From contig CM077027.1 of NCBI GenBank assembly GCA_039090855.1, forward strand, positions 106,367,187 to 106,431,186: 64,000 bases of DNA, given 5' to 3'. Shown one piece after another: positions 1 through 10,460 of the stretch (positions within the stretch are counted from its first letter, which is position 1; each line of letters opens with the position of its first letter). This DNA comes from Macrothele yani. Its lineage: Eukaryota; Arthropoda; Arachnida; Araneae; Macrothelidae. The notes beneath the pieces are model-generated. The model was given only the letters and a program-made list of their open reading frames with translations. It ran no database searches and was not told where the DNA came from. The position numbers were made by a program, and so were the translations under genes.

Positions 1-590
1 AGCTTTTGTTCTGTGTTTCGGTTATAAAAAATGTTGACAAGACATCTTCTCTTGTCAACACAAATGTCGAAAGAGTAATAACCAGTCTCTATTTTTAATA
101 ATGGTTTGTAGTCACTTTATTTTTAATACTTGTTCGCTTTAATTATAATTACCACCATACCTACCTAATCCATATTGTAATTTATTAATCTACTAAATAT
201 AGTACTACATAATTAATCCTTTATTACAGCCATCATTGTTTACATCTCACTTTCAACTGACTGTTGCCAGTTCACCAGTTCTAAAAATGTCCTCATCTGT
301 TGCCAGATATGTTACAGAAAGATCTACGATTCACATTTTAGGACGGTGATGTCGACCAGTGACGTCACGATTATTCGTCTGCGAAATACTACTGAATTAA
401 ATTGTGCCAGGTGCAGCACATTGGGACGCAAACCATGCTTAGGGATTGCAAGAAATTAGGCCATGGATGTACCCCCATTCGGAACTTGTCTCAGGAAAAT
501 ACGCATAGGAGGCATTCCGTATGTTTGATTCCATTATGTTTTCGTGCACAATAAAAAAGTTTCTGGAGTAAGGGGGTTGAATATTTCAAA
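1..590. other. No gene seen
   Basis: AT-rich sequence without a convincing reading frame. A small perfect hairpin lies at 33-59 (10-bp arms GTTGACAAGA, 7-base loop). Nothing else recognisable. Confidence 0.5.
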
Positions 591-1035
591 GCCACCCCGG
601 TGGCGCCGTGGCTTCCGATCATTCGTCTGAGACGGGTCCGGATCCCGCCCGGTGAGGCATGGATGTTGTATTTGTCTTACGGCGCTGGCGTTCTCCCTTC
701 CCTGGAACCAGTGGCCCTAAATTAGGGACGGGCGACTGCTTATATAGCCCACTGAGTTGCTTACGGTGTTTTTTTTTTTTTTTTTTTTGATTGGAGGTTT
801 AACGACCACCGTGAGCAACTCAATGGGCTATAAGCAGTCGCCCGTCCCTAATTTAGGGTCACTGGTTCCAGGGAAGGGAGAGAGCTAGTGCCGTAAGAAG
901 ACAAACACAACATCCATGCCTCACCGGGATTCGAACCCGGACCCCTTACGGACGAATGATCAGAGGCCAACGCCTTAGACCACTGCGCCACCTGGGCGGC
1001 ACTTACGGTGGTCGTTAAACCTCCAATAAAAAGAA
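591..1035 (+). mobile_element. tRNA-derived SINE (family A), split by a second SINE
   Basis: Plus-strand SINE starting GCCACCCCGGTGGCG, with a tRNA-like head (altered box A, box B region near 640), the family body with the conserved block TAAATTAGGGACGGG, and a 3' end reading GGTGGTCGTTAAACCTCC at 1009-1026. The element is interrupted at 769-1001 by an antisense copy of the same family. The pieces 591-768 and 1002-1035 join into one SINE once the insert and one copy of the 9-bp duplication CTTACGGTG are removed. It probably relied on LINE machinery for movement, as SINEs generally do. Its head lacks about 15 bases between two GGCG repeats, as does the copy at 34589. Confidence 0.85.
769..1001 (-). 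mobile_element. tRNA-derived SINE (family A), inserted in another SINE
   Basis: Antisense SINE. The T run at 769-788 is its poly(A) tail and its head ends near 1000. On the minus strand the head has a box A like TGGCGCAGTGG and a box B GGTTCGAATCC, the internal Pol III promoter inherited from a tRNA. It is flanked by CTTACGGTG at 760-768 and 1002-1010, a target-site duplication inside the older plus-strand SINE. A short open frame across it is incidental. Confidence 0.9.
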
Positions 1036-2157
1036 AACATATCAAACAGTGACTCACTTCATTTCTTACGCAATTGATGCGGAACAAGTGCTTAAAAAGA
1101 ATTATTTAAATAATTTTACTAACAAAAACGTACATATTCCTTTCGTTCTTCAAGTGTTTTAAGGAAATACGCCAATTTAGTGGTTTTATGTGTTTTTATT
1201 ATGCTAATAAAATGAAAGATCTCTTCAAAAACAATTCGAATGTCGTTTAGAGATATCTCATGCAGCGGGTGTGTAATGTAGAACGAAACGAGAACTGGAA
1301 AACCCATTTAACGATTTTTTTTCATTGTTTCAGAAAAGTGCCTCATACCTTTTTTCATTAAATTCAACTCGGTATAACTTAGATTGCATTCTGCGCTTCG
1401 AGTAAATTAAATTACGTTGCGAAGGCAAACACACAAGCCTGACTTGAAAGAATATTTTATTCGACCATGAAGATCCCCTTTTTCAAGCGAGGAAGGAAAT
1501 TTGTAGAAGCGAATGTGTTTTGCAAATTATTTCCAGCTGCGCTTACTCAGTTTTCTCAACCTGCGGAAGGGAAAAACACCTAAGCTCTGGGGAGATCGAA
1601 GACGTGTAAAGTAATTTCAATGCAGGAGTCAGTCTCCCTATCTTACTTGTTCTTTGAAAACATGACTGTCCACTTTAAATATAACGTATTCATCTAAGAG
1701 AACTGGCGCCGTCATGTAACACAACAGCAAAGTTTTCTTTGGAGTATCTGCTGACGTTCGAGTTCTTCATTTGCCATGCATCGAAATCATTTGTTCCGTT
1801 TCCGTCTCGCAATGTACAAGGAATTCCAGTAAGGCAGAGAAATGCAATAGTAAGCTTTTCCATTTACTCTATCACTGGTATATCTGAAAACAAGAGCAAC
1901 TGCTTTTCGCTCTTCCTCTAATGCATACGATAGATAACACAAACTCGAATGAAAATCGGAAAAACATCAAAATCGATGTCTTCACAAAATAAAGCATTTC
2001 ACTACATAACCGAAACCAGCATTATTTTCTTTCCTGTGTCGACCGTCTGCCTATTTGCATACACGATAACTCTGAGGGTTTTGAAAATGGGAAACATACA
2101 ATGTGTAGGACTTGTGTATGCTGTGACGTACTACCATGATGATCAACGGGTTCTCTG
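1036..2157. other. No gene seen
   Basis: About 1.1 kb of unique-looking AT-rich DNA. Short open stretches occur on both strands (for example 1739-2158 +) but show no domain, codon bias or splice pattern that would support a gene. Confidence 0.5.
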
Positions 2158-2345
2158 AAAAATGTGTGATTTTCGTCCCATACATCATCTGGAATTATAA
2201 TGAAAGGTTCCTTCTTTGATCCGAAAAAAAAAACGTTAAGAGCGAGATGATGGTACGATACTACATAGGTAAAGCACGTGCCAAGATGACAAACCTCCTC
2301 CGGAGCAGAGAGGCGCGACTTCGATCCTGGTCACCGACAAATTCC
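2158..2345 (+). repeat. Fragments of SINE family C
   Basis: The stretch 2158-2230 (AAAAATGTGTGAT ... TGGAATTATAATG) matches the tail of the family C SINE at 27976-28100. At 2290-2335 a tRNA-like piece (CTCCGGAGCAGAGAGG followed by a degenerate box B CTTCGATCCTGG) resembles the head of the same family. They look like two decayed pieces rather than one intact copy. Confidence 0.5.
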
Positions 2346-2543
2346 TATCTTCACATGACATCTCACTAAATTTTTAATGAGATTCGTGAGAATGAGCGAA
2401 CATTTTGCATTTTAACAACTTGATGGGTGCGATAACCCGTACCTTTCTCTTAATTTGAGTTTATTAGCTCTAGTGGTAGATACAAGGTGTGATTAAAAAA
2501 TATCCACACTAGATTTATTAAAAAAAAAGTACAGATTTGAAGA

Positions 2544-3749
2544 TTAATCGCCTTCAAAGTAGCCCCCCTTCGGAAGCCACACACTTAGCTCAGCGCTGTT
2601 TCCACTGCTTGAAGCATTTCTTGAAGTCATCTTCTGAAATAGCGAGCAGCTGCTTCGTCGCATTCTGTTGTATCTCATCAATATCTTGAAATCGTTTTCA
2701 TTTCAAGTGTTATTTGATTTTTGGGGAAGAGAAAAAAGTCGCAGGGAGCGAGATCTGGCGAGTAGGGTGGCTGTTGAACCTGTGCAATGCTGTGCTCAGC
2801 AAGGAACTACTTCACAAGTTGCGATGCATGGCCATAGGAGCGTTTGCCATGGTTGGGTTGCCACTCGCCACTCTCGTGCAATGCCGAGCTTTTGCGACGA
2901 ACTGCGTCACTCAAACGCCACAAATCTTGACACTCCTTGTCTGGCCTAATGGAGCGTATTCATGGCGCACAATTTCTCCATGATTGAAAAAAAAAACAGT
3001 CAGCATCGTCTTGACATTGCTGCGGCTTTGTCGTGTCTGGGAGAATTTGGGGTCTTTCTCTGGGAATACTGGGACGTAGTTTCGGGGTCATACCCATAAA
3101 CCCACGACTCATCAGCAGTTATGATAGTTTTTTTAAGTTTTCGTCCTTTTCGACGCACTCAAGCCGGTTACTGGCAGTTGAAACATGGGCCCGTTTTTTG
3201 AGAGTAATTTGGCTAAAAAGTATATCATACACTAAATCGTCCGTAAGAATCGATTGAACTGAACCAAACCGAATGTTGAAGTCTTCATATAACTCACAAA
3301 GAGTGATTCCGTGATAATCCAGTACAGCTGTGTGCACAAGTTCGATACTGTTTTCAATTTTGCTGGTAGCTGGCCCACCCAGACCGTTTATCACTCTGAA
3401 CACTTTCAGGACCATCTTTAAACGTTTATACCACTCATAAACGTGCGCACTACTCATGCAATACTCCCAACAGTACCTTTTATTTTTTATTTTAGGTTTA
3501 AGAACCACCTTGAGCAACTCCATTTTGGGTCATTGGTTTCAGGGAAGGGAGAGAGCCAGTGCCGTAAGTCAAACACAACATCCATGCCTCACCGGGATTC
3601 GAACCCGGACTCATCTCAAACAAATGATCATAAGCCAACACTTAGTCCACCGAGTCCACTCTGTAACTTCAAGTGTGTGTCTTTGCAAGTTTTGCCAACT
3701 TTTTGACGAAATCTGATGCAAATTCGTTGCTCAATTTTTTTTCAGACAT
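2544..3749 (-). pseudogene. Mariner transposase pseudogene
   Basis: On the minus strand the reading starts MSEKKLSNEF near 3749, is broken by a SINE (about 3477-3655), resumes with a helix-turn-helix-like part (GRPSTSK-type block near 3370, FGSVQSILTDDL near 3230) and reaches the catalytic block ADESWVYGYDPE near 3110, which keeps the first catalytic aspartate. Downstream HGEIVRHEYAPLGQT and the terminal GYFEGD near 2550 are family signatures. Frameshifts and stops separate these blocks, and the region with the second catalytic aspartate is not readable. It belongs to the mariner group related to SETMAR transposases. Its orientation matches the relic next to it at 3940-4872. Confidence 0.85.
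3477..3655 (-). mobile_element. tRNA-derived SINE (family A) inside the mariner gene
   Basis: Degenerate antisense SINE: T-rich tail at 3478-3490, body with AGGGAAGGGAGAGAGCCAGT, box B complement GGATTCGAACCCGG near 3594. Its position splits the mariner transposase frame, so it arrived after the mariner. A clean target duplication is not visible, which fits its age. Confidence 0.8.
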
Positions 3750-3939
3750 GACAAATGCGAAGAGCAGTTTCACACACATAAGAACAGAGAATTATTGTAA
3801 CAAAACTGGCGGATCAAAGGATACATGACTAACGGCCCATGCGTAATAGATTCCAAGGTTAACCTGTACCAAACCGCTTCGTGCTGTGTCGTGCGATTCC
3901 GAACTTATGCAGCCGGCCTGGATACTTTTCTATCACACA

Positions 3940-4872
3940 TTGTAAGGATAATTCAAAAGTTTGTCCCGTTAGCAGCAAAAATGTTTAGTGATGCAAAAGT
4001 CATCATTTCATTCTCCAAAGTACAGGACGTTGTTTTTTTAATTCTTTGTCAACCTTCTGCCAGCGTCACGATCCCGCGGTGCAACTCGCCAAGTTCGAGA
4101 GCAAAAGCTCTCTGCTGACAGATTCCACACATACACAATTGGAGCGAGATGCCGTCTTTGTAGAATATGGGCCATAGGGCGAAACGGGTATTAGACGGAT
4201 GGGATACGGTCCGGACTGTATGGAGGATTAGGTAGGATCTCAACCCCTTTCAATTTCTGTAGTTTTCGGCGAACTACTCTAGAGGTGTAATCTGGGGGCG
4301 TTATCCACTTGCTGCAACACCTGCGTCCTATTAACGAACGCTTGGTAGCGTTGGGGCGGAGCATCATGAACCTGTTGCTATCGTTCGGCACAAAGGTTCA
4401 CGTCACGTCCACAGCTTGACAATCTGGCACGAGTTCCCAGTGCACAGGTTCAAACAATTCTACCAAACGCACAGCACAATTTTTCCCTTGAACCCCCTAT
4501 TAGCATCATTGGCTGTGTTCCTTGATCTGGCCTCATACGCTGGTTCCTATGGTAGGATAACGTAGGAATATCCAATTGTCATTACATGTGGCAACACGAG
4601 ACCAAAACCTATCACCCTGTGGCTTTGATAGCAATCTGAGACAGAGAGCGACACGTTGTTTCGTCTGCGGAGGTGTCAGTTCATGGAAAACCACTGATTG
4701 GCACCTGGGGAAGAAGCTAATGTGGTGCGGGTGACTAATGATGGTGCAATGGAAAGACCCTACCTCAGCTGTCAATTGTCGCGTACAGGGACCGGCGTTC
4801 GCTGTCGCAGCTTCGACCAGAATGTCAGTGGTTTTCGTAGAGGGTTGTACTGACCAGAGTTGGAAACGTGCC
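3940..4872 (-). pseudogene. Second mariner transposase pseudogene
   Basis: Minus-strand relic. From high to low coordinates it shows a VPHELT-like block (VVFHELTPPQTKQR near 4680), the catalytic strand VATCNDNWIF near 4575 (first aspartate kept as N-D), the block preceding the second aspartate (KRSLIGRRCCSKW and TSRVVRRKLQKL near 4330-4270), PNPPYSPDRIPS near 4215 with the third aspartate, and RPMAHILQ near 4170. Frameshifts and stops occur between blocks. It is more diverged than the 2544-3749 copy and comes from a different mariner lineage. Confidence 0.75.
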
Positions 4873-4996
4873 AAAGATTTTGGATCCGGACACGACCCGG
4901 ACCCTACGTCACATAGTTGGACCGGACCCGGACAAATATGCTTTGAACTGTAAATTTGAAACTCAATTTATAATTATACATAATCATTTATATATA
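4873..4996. repeat. Short CCGGACC-type repeat
   Basis: Imperfect repetition of GGACCCGGAC-like motifs at 4880-4940 (CGGACACGACCCGGACCC, then GGACCGGACCCGGACA). Simple, low-copy; no gene. Confidence 0.5.
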
Positions 4997-6871
4997 CAGG
5001 GTTCTTAGGAAAGTCCGTTTATCCCCCTCTAACTTTTAAACCGCGTATCGTACCGCCACGGAAGTAACGTGCACGTATAGGAAAGGGACCATGCTCAATC
5101 GATTGGACGTGCTTGTAGCGCCCCTTTTGGCGAAATACGGAACTTAGCAAAACTAACCCAGAAACCAAGTGAGATACGCAAAAAGGTCCAATTACAAAAT
5201 GAAAGAGCGGTGTTTAATTAGCACAAAACAACCCTTGGTTTAACAGAAACATTTTCAAAAAAGACAAGCAAACGCGAACAAAGCGCCAGATGTCCGGTTG
5301 CTAGCACGCGACAGCAACAGAAAAGTGGTTACGTGATATAACACGTAGTTATGCAAATTTCAAGTTTCACGTAAAATGCCGTCAATCAGCGAGTGATGGG
5401 TGGAAATTGAGAGTGAATCAGAGTACGAGGTTGGCAGGTAGATGGCTATCTTCACGAATGACGATTACTTTGATATGGCCTTGCTGTACGGCGAATGTCA
5501 GCAGAATGCAAAAAAAAGGCTGCGGTGGCGTATAGAGTACGGTTTCCCACTCGTCAGCATCCAGCTTCACAGACAATTGCCAAAAGTTGGCCGGCAATTA
5601 CGAGAAACAGAAAGCGTTACTAAGCGTCATCGTTCCGGTCATCCCATTGGTGCCGGTGTGCGAGTACATCCTGAGGCTATATTCTCGCAAATCCCCGAAG
5701 TAGTACGACGACAGTGAGCAGTGCTTGTTTATTATCGGCATCACGGGTGAGGCAAATCTTTAACGAAGATGATGAGCATCCCTACCGTGATGCTGTAGTG
5801 CAAAACCGAATGCCTGGAGACATTCGAAGGCGGTACGACTTTTGAAACTTCGTCTTGAACACCTTACAGGAAAATCCGTGGTTTGTGGACAACATCCTAT
5901 GCACTGACGAGTCAAAATTTACAAGGGGCGGGATCATCAATCACCAGAACTCCCACTACTCGGATGTTAGAGATCCACACATGACGGGACAAGCATGCCA
6001 TCAAGTACGCTGGCCACTTAATGTGTAGTGTGGAATGTGGCAAACATCCGTAATTGGACCTGTGTTCATTGGAGGAAATTTAACTGGTCGGCGTTGCTTG
6101 CAGCTGTTATGTCGTCCATTAAGCGATGGGTTGGATGATGTTCCTTTGAATACGTTACCACGCATATGGTTTCAACATGACGGTTGTCCTTCCCACAAAA
6201 ACTTTCCAGTTCGCTCGTTCTTATCTCGCACGTTCGGCAACAATATTATTGGGTATGGTGGTTGTACGGAATGGCCGCCACGGTCATCCGATCTAACACC
6301 GATGGGCTTCTTCTTTTGGGGATACTTGAAAGATCAAGTGTTCTCTACGGAACTTTCCAGCGTGGCAGATTTTAAAGGAACGCACCGTTAAGGCCTGTAA
6401 TTCTGTAACCCCTGCGATGCTGCATGCTGTTTGAGATGCATTTCTGTCCAGAGTCCAGATGTGTAACGTGGCTGATGGTGCACACTTTGAACAATGTGCA
6501 CTGTAGATTACTCGCCAGGTTAGTTGCACCTGTACTACATGAACTGTGTGTTGCGTCTGTGTTGTCTTGTGTGTAATTTAAATGTTTACTACTTTAACAT
6601 GTCTTGTATTTTATGTAAGTGTTTCTGTTGAACCAAGTGTCGTTTTGTACTAATTAAACACCGCTCTTTCATTTTGTAATTGGACATTTTTGAGTATCTC
6701 TCTTGGTTTTTGAGTTAGTTTTGTTAAGTTCCGTATTTCGCCACTAGGGGCGCTACAAGCACGTTCAATCAATTGAGCATGGCCGCTTTCCTATAGGCGC
6801 ACGTTACTTCCGTGGCGGTATGATACGCGGTTAAAGTTTAAGGGGATAAATGAGCTTCCTTAAGAACCCTG
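4997..6871 (+). mobile_element. IS630/mariner-superfamily transposon with long inverted ends
   Basis: About 1.88 kb bounded by TA (4995-4996 and 6872-6873). The inverted ends are long: 4997-5235 and 6636-6871 match nearly throughout, starting CAGGGTTCTTAGGAAAG on one side and CAGGGTTCTTAAGGAAG on the complement of the other. They share motifs such as GCGTATCGTACCGCCACGGAAGTAACG and the pair GAAAGAGCGG/CCGCTCTTTC. The transposase relic lies between. This is a whole element, immobile because its gene is destroyed. Confidence 0.9.
5430..6510 (+). pseudogene. IS630-like (DUF4817-type) transposase pseudogene
   Basis: Recognisable blocks in order: an N-terminal NDDYFDMALLYGECQQNA at 5459-5512 (the NEEYFDMLMMYGEC-type helix of this family), HPEAIFSQIPEVVRRQ near 5665, a catalytic strand near 5905 (TSYALTSQNL, the decayed form of a WTDEAKF block), FQHDGCPSH near 6172 with the second aspartate, and RTFGNNIIGYGG..EWPPRSSDLTPMGFFFWGYLKDQVF at 6227-6342, with the third acidic site altered. 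At least six stops or frameshifts break it. Likely DNA-cutting enzyme of the surrounding element. The start codon cannot be fixed. Confidence 0.85.
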
Positions 6872-7815
6872 TATATACACGGCGTTCAAAAAGTCTCTCC
6901 GCAGGGTAGGTATCGTAGGTTATATAGAAATCCTATAAATGTATTAAGGAAACGTATAATTTACTCACTTCCCAAAAGTCTTGAAACTGTCGTTCTTAGC
7001 ATAATTTAACTGTTTTATATATGTTTCAAAGACATCTGCGAGAGTTAAAAAGTTCCTCCACAGAATAATGTTAAGGCTGTTTCACTAAATTTTGATGGTG
7101 CTACAGTAAAAACTTTGGAACTAAGTAACTTGTTGTATGTTTAATTTCAGTTTTTGCTGTTTTCTTCATAACATATCAAGCGTCAGACTATGCTTCACAG
7201 TAACACTAATTTTCACCAGGTTCTGATGGGTTGAAAGTTTCCAAAATGTGGATATTGGTTTTACCATTGCGCCTCATAAGGAAGGGACACTCATGAAATC
7301 AACATTTACGTTTCGGAAACTTTCAACTCATCACAAACGTGTGAAAATCGGTTTTGCCGGGAAACATATTCTGGTTTTTTAATGAGACGAAACAATTTCC
7401 AGCATTTATTCTTTCCCCTCTTTGTTTTTAACAAAAACGTATTTGTTGTCTTCGACGCCTTTTGAGCGGTATCGGTCCACGAAAAAAATTTTGACCATCG
7501 AATTTTCAGAAGCTCAAATTTTGTTGCAAATTCAGCAGAAACAGAAATAAAAAATAGTTACGCCCCCTGGTGGCCAAATCATTCTCTACCAAAAATTAGA
7601 AATTATATGTAGAACATTTCCCACTTGGAGTTGTTTCAAATGCACTAAGAATGTTTTTTTTTCAAATCAGGCTTTGAGGGGCAGAGATATACGGGAAATC
7701 GCAATTTAATTTTATACCTCCTATAGCGACAAATCTGTGCCTTACTTGAGAAAGAAACTGTATCCAAAACAGTCTTCGTTATAAATGGCATGGAAAAGAA
7801 GAACGGTATTTTTCA
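6872..7815. other. No gene; possible MITE end
   Basis: Right after the IS630-like element is GGCGTTCAAAAAGTCTCTCCGC (about 6881), which resembles mariner-type ends. A weaker related piece lies near 7048 (GTTAAAAAGTTCCTCCACAG). No transposase relic and no plausible host exon is seen in the rest. Confidence 0.35.
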
Positions 7816-7817
7816 AT

Positions 7818-8731
7818 CGGATCATCATCATCATTTTCAACCATTATGAATCCAATGCTGGACGAAGGTCTCCCTTATGCCAGTCTCCTCCATGTCACTC
7901 CCGCATACTTTCGAATTTCATCCATCCATCTCCCATGTGGTCTTCTTCTGGGTCTTTTCCTATCCCTTGGAATCCAATCTAAAGTTTTTATGGCTGTTCA
8001 TTGATGGTCTGTCCTACTGGCAGTATGTCCAGCCCATTGCCATTTCAGGGATTTAACTCTGATCATGATGTCTTCCACTCTTGTCATTTTTCGGATCCAC
8101 GAGTTCCTCTTCTTATCTCTCCTGGTTACACCAAGCATGCACCTCTCCATGCTTCTTTGAGTTGTCTGCAGCCTTTGTATGTCTCTTTTAGTTAAGGTCC
8201 ACGCCTCTGCACCATACGTAAGCACAGGAAGGATGCATTGATCAAACACTTTTCTTTTAAGACATAATGGCATATTGCTCTTGAAAATTATGCTGTTTCT
8301 TCCAAAAGCCTCTCCAGGCAAGTTTTGTACGCCGATTAATTTCTTCATCAATGTGACCCTCGCTTGATATCTTCTGTCCAAGATAAACACACGTGTCTGT
8401 TATCTCCAGCTTTTCTCCATCAATTGATAAATCTTCATTTCTTGTAAAAGCATTGAACAACACTTTTGCCTTCTGAAAGTTCATTTTTAAACCCACTTCT
8501 TTACTCTTGTCAGCAAGTTCCTGGATCGTACTCTGCAGCTCTGATGGGGTAGTTGCAAAAATGACTACGTCATCAGCAAAACGAAGGTGGTTTAGATAAT
8601 CCCCATTAATCTTTATCCCTTTGTTTTCCCAGTTCAGTGATTGAAAGACATTTTCCAATGTGGCATTAAAGAGCTTCGGAGATATGGTGTCACCTTGTCT
8701 CACTACCTTTCCAATTTTTATGTGTGTTGGA
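7818..8731 (-). mobile_element. RTE-type LINE, 5'-truncated
   Basis: Minus-strand non-LTR retrotransposon. The 3' end is the trinucleotide tract ATCATCATCATC at 7819-7833, seen as GAT repeats in the element's sense, the usual tail of RTE elements, which lack poly(A). The 5' side stops abruptly at about 8731 within reverse transcriptase, as expected from incomplete target-primed reverse transcription. A second, longer copy lies at 41166-43600. Confidence 0.9.
7998..8703 (-). pseudogene. RTE reverse transcriptase fragment
   Basis: The C-terminal half of an RTE polyprotein in two frames. The first part (8703 to about 8290) begins RQGDTISPKLFNATLE and carries the catalytic FADD box (LRFADDVVIFATTP near 8590). 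The second (about 8390 to 7998) carries the thumb and C-terminal region: CLKRKVFDQCILPVLTYGAE and the ERCMLGVTRRDKKRN block. One frameshift near 8300 separates them. The endonuclease and early RT motifs are missing. Compared with the copy at 41166 the catalytic box is intact here, but the gene is truncated. Confidence 0.9.
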
Positions 8732-9005
8732 GATTTTCAGAAGTAAATATATGATATAAATATATGATTCAGTCGGATATTCGGAAGTAAATATATGGAA
8801 TTAAATATATTTTGAATTCGACAGCATCTGCTTGCACGCCCTCTGACGGCGACGTCATGTATCCGGAAAGAACCGGAAAGCAAGAATCACCGTTCTCATA
8901 TTTCAAGCTTTCCCATGGAAAAAGAATTTTTCAAATCGTACTGACAGTTGCAGAGATATGGATAGCGCGACATAGACGGACGGAAAGTGAAACTATAAGC
9001 ATGTA
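8732..9005. repeat. Short AT-rich repeat, no gene
   Basis: The motif CGGAAGTAAATATATG or close variants recurs at about 8739, 8774 and 8786, giving a small local repeat. The rest up to the Tc1 end at 9006 shows nothing assignable. Confidence 0.4.
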
Positions 9006-9149
9006 CACGGTTTTATCAGAATAATATGACTATCCCCCGGAATCACAGTGTACCCACCCATGCGCATCCCAGAGTGCACTTGACAAGGTCACACGGAGAT
9101 ATAAGCAGCCGGCCAGTACCAAAGAGCCATAGTGCGTAACGTGAGCACA

Positions 9150-9160
9150 ATGTGCAGAGG
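9150..9160 (+). pseudogene. First codons of the split Tc1 transposase
   Basis: ATG at 9150 opens Met-Cys-Arg-Gly and then meets the hAT-like insert. The frame continues without a shift at 10461 (Ser-Asp-Leu-Thr). This is the amino end of the transposase whose other pieces lie at 10461-11059 and 18410-18760. Confidence 0.6.
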
Positions 9161-10452
9161 CAAGGCCCGACTTAGGTCAGTTGAAGCCCTGTGCACGTCC
9201 TATGTCTGCGGCCCCCTTGATTAAAATTTTCAGTCAAACTGTTGAAAAGAATATTTACTGGTGAATATTTTTTTGCAAGCAGTTTTTCTAGCAGTAAAAA
9301 CAATAAAACACATCCCACATGCTCGTCAACTTTACAGCCAATGTGGCATGTAAAAGACGAAGGATTCACACCGCTTGTACCTCCTCGCACCCGCAGAGCT
9401 TACAGCTGTAACATTAATTACTCTGGAATTCTCTCTTTGTTTTATAGTATCGTTTGCGGAAACAAATAACTATCCTCCCAGAGATATAATTTAAAACACC
9501 TAGTTTACCTTAAATTTAATGGAAACGATGGTAGTTTAAGCTGTAAGAAGCAATTCCTCACAAGGTCTTACAGCTGACCACACACATTGTAAGAAATTAT
9601 TGCAACAATCCATGTAGATTATCACAGTTATAACGAAGTGAATTTCTCCGTCATTTCTGTCCACGCCAGGATTCGAACCCGGATCCCCTCATTCCGGAAT
9701 AAGTCACTCTACCAATTGAGCTACGCGGACGTTTTATTCTGATTCCTATCTGCCTTTATGTCGTGTGCGTCCTTCTGGCAGGTACGTCACATCTCCTGGT
9801 ACGTTACACAGTCTTTAAATAAATTAGTGGCAATCAAACGTTTTCTGCATTTTTATTTATGTAAAAATAAACCCTACATAATTATGAATATTGATTCACA
9901 ATTTTTGTTTTCACAAGACTAATATTAATAATAAAAATATTTGCAGTAAATTATACATGTTTGCTGAAATGCTTTTCATGAGATGTGACCTGCCTGCATA
10001 GCAGGATGCACATGAGATAAAGGCAGATAGCAGCGAGAGCATACGTCAGCGTAGCTCAGTTGGGAGAGCAACTTATTCCGGAATGAGAGAACCCGGGTTC
10101 GATGCAAGGCGTGGACAAAAATGACGGAGAAATTTACTTCGTTATAGTATACTGTACCATACTGCTCCGAATTTAGGCTGTTCCCATTGCATTTTGATTG
10201 TTACAAATAAGGATCAGATTAAGATGTTACACTAGCCAATCACAGCGCAGCACAAGGCTTGAGATTTACTATATGAAATAGTAATAATTTGGTTTCCAAA
10301 ATCTCATCCGAAATTTTGAAACCAAACCATATAGTAATTTCGTGCTATAACGAAAAATATATTTTGGTTCTGAAAATTTATATTATTATTAAGGTAGTTT
10401 GGAGGCCCCTCCAAATTCTGAGGCCCTGTGTACGTGCAGAAATTAGGCCCTG
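9161..10452. mobile_element. hAT-like non-autonomous element inside the Tc1 gene
   Basis: 1.29-kb insert flanked by TGCAGAGG (9153-9160) and GGCAGAGG (10453-10460), an 8-bp duplication with one mismatch, the length hAT transposases make. The ends are roughly inverted: CAAGGCCCGACTTAGG on the left, CCAGGGCCTAATTTC on the complement of the right, and the block CCCTGTGYACG recurs near both ends. No transposase is visible. Inside sits an inverted pair of tRNA-like sequences (9629-10147). The superfamily call rests on duplication length and end shape only. Confidence 0.6.
9629..10147. repeat. Foldback with tRNA-derived (SINE family B) arms
   Basis: Two arms of about 167 bp face each other: 9629-9795 and 9981-10147, with a 185-bp AT-rich centre. 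Each arm carries a tRNA-like block, box A GTAGCTCAATTGG or GTAGCTCAGTTGG and box B GGGTTCGA, followed inward by AAAGGCAGATAG and GTGCGTCC-type sequence and outward by ATGACGGAGAAAT. Related single copies stand at 31455-31600 and 48775-48890. It may be a head-to-head pair of SINEs or an element that uses the arms as its ends. Confidence 0.75.
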
Positions 10453-10460
10453 GGCAGAGG

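Larger units (their letters stand above)
2484..3800 (-). mobile_element. Mariner-like element, relic
   Basis: The element begins near 2484 with AAGGTGTGATTAAAAAATATCC, a typical mariner end, and carries a minus-strand transposase relic (2544-3749). The far inverted end is not clear. A family A SINE interrupts the 5' part of the gene. Mariners move by DDD-type cut and paste into TA; this copy is dead. Confidence 0.75.

Noticed and set aside
9661..9732. A tRNA gene call on the minus strand
   Set aside because: Box A and B are present, but the same sequence is repeated as the arm of an inverted pair and elsewhere in family B SINEs; the acceptor stem does not pair well.
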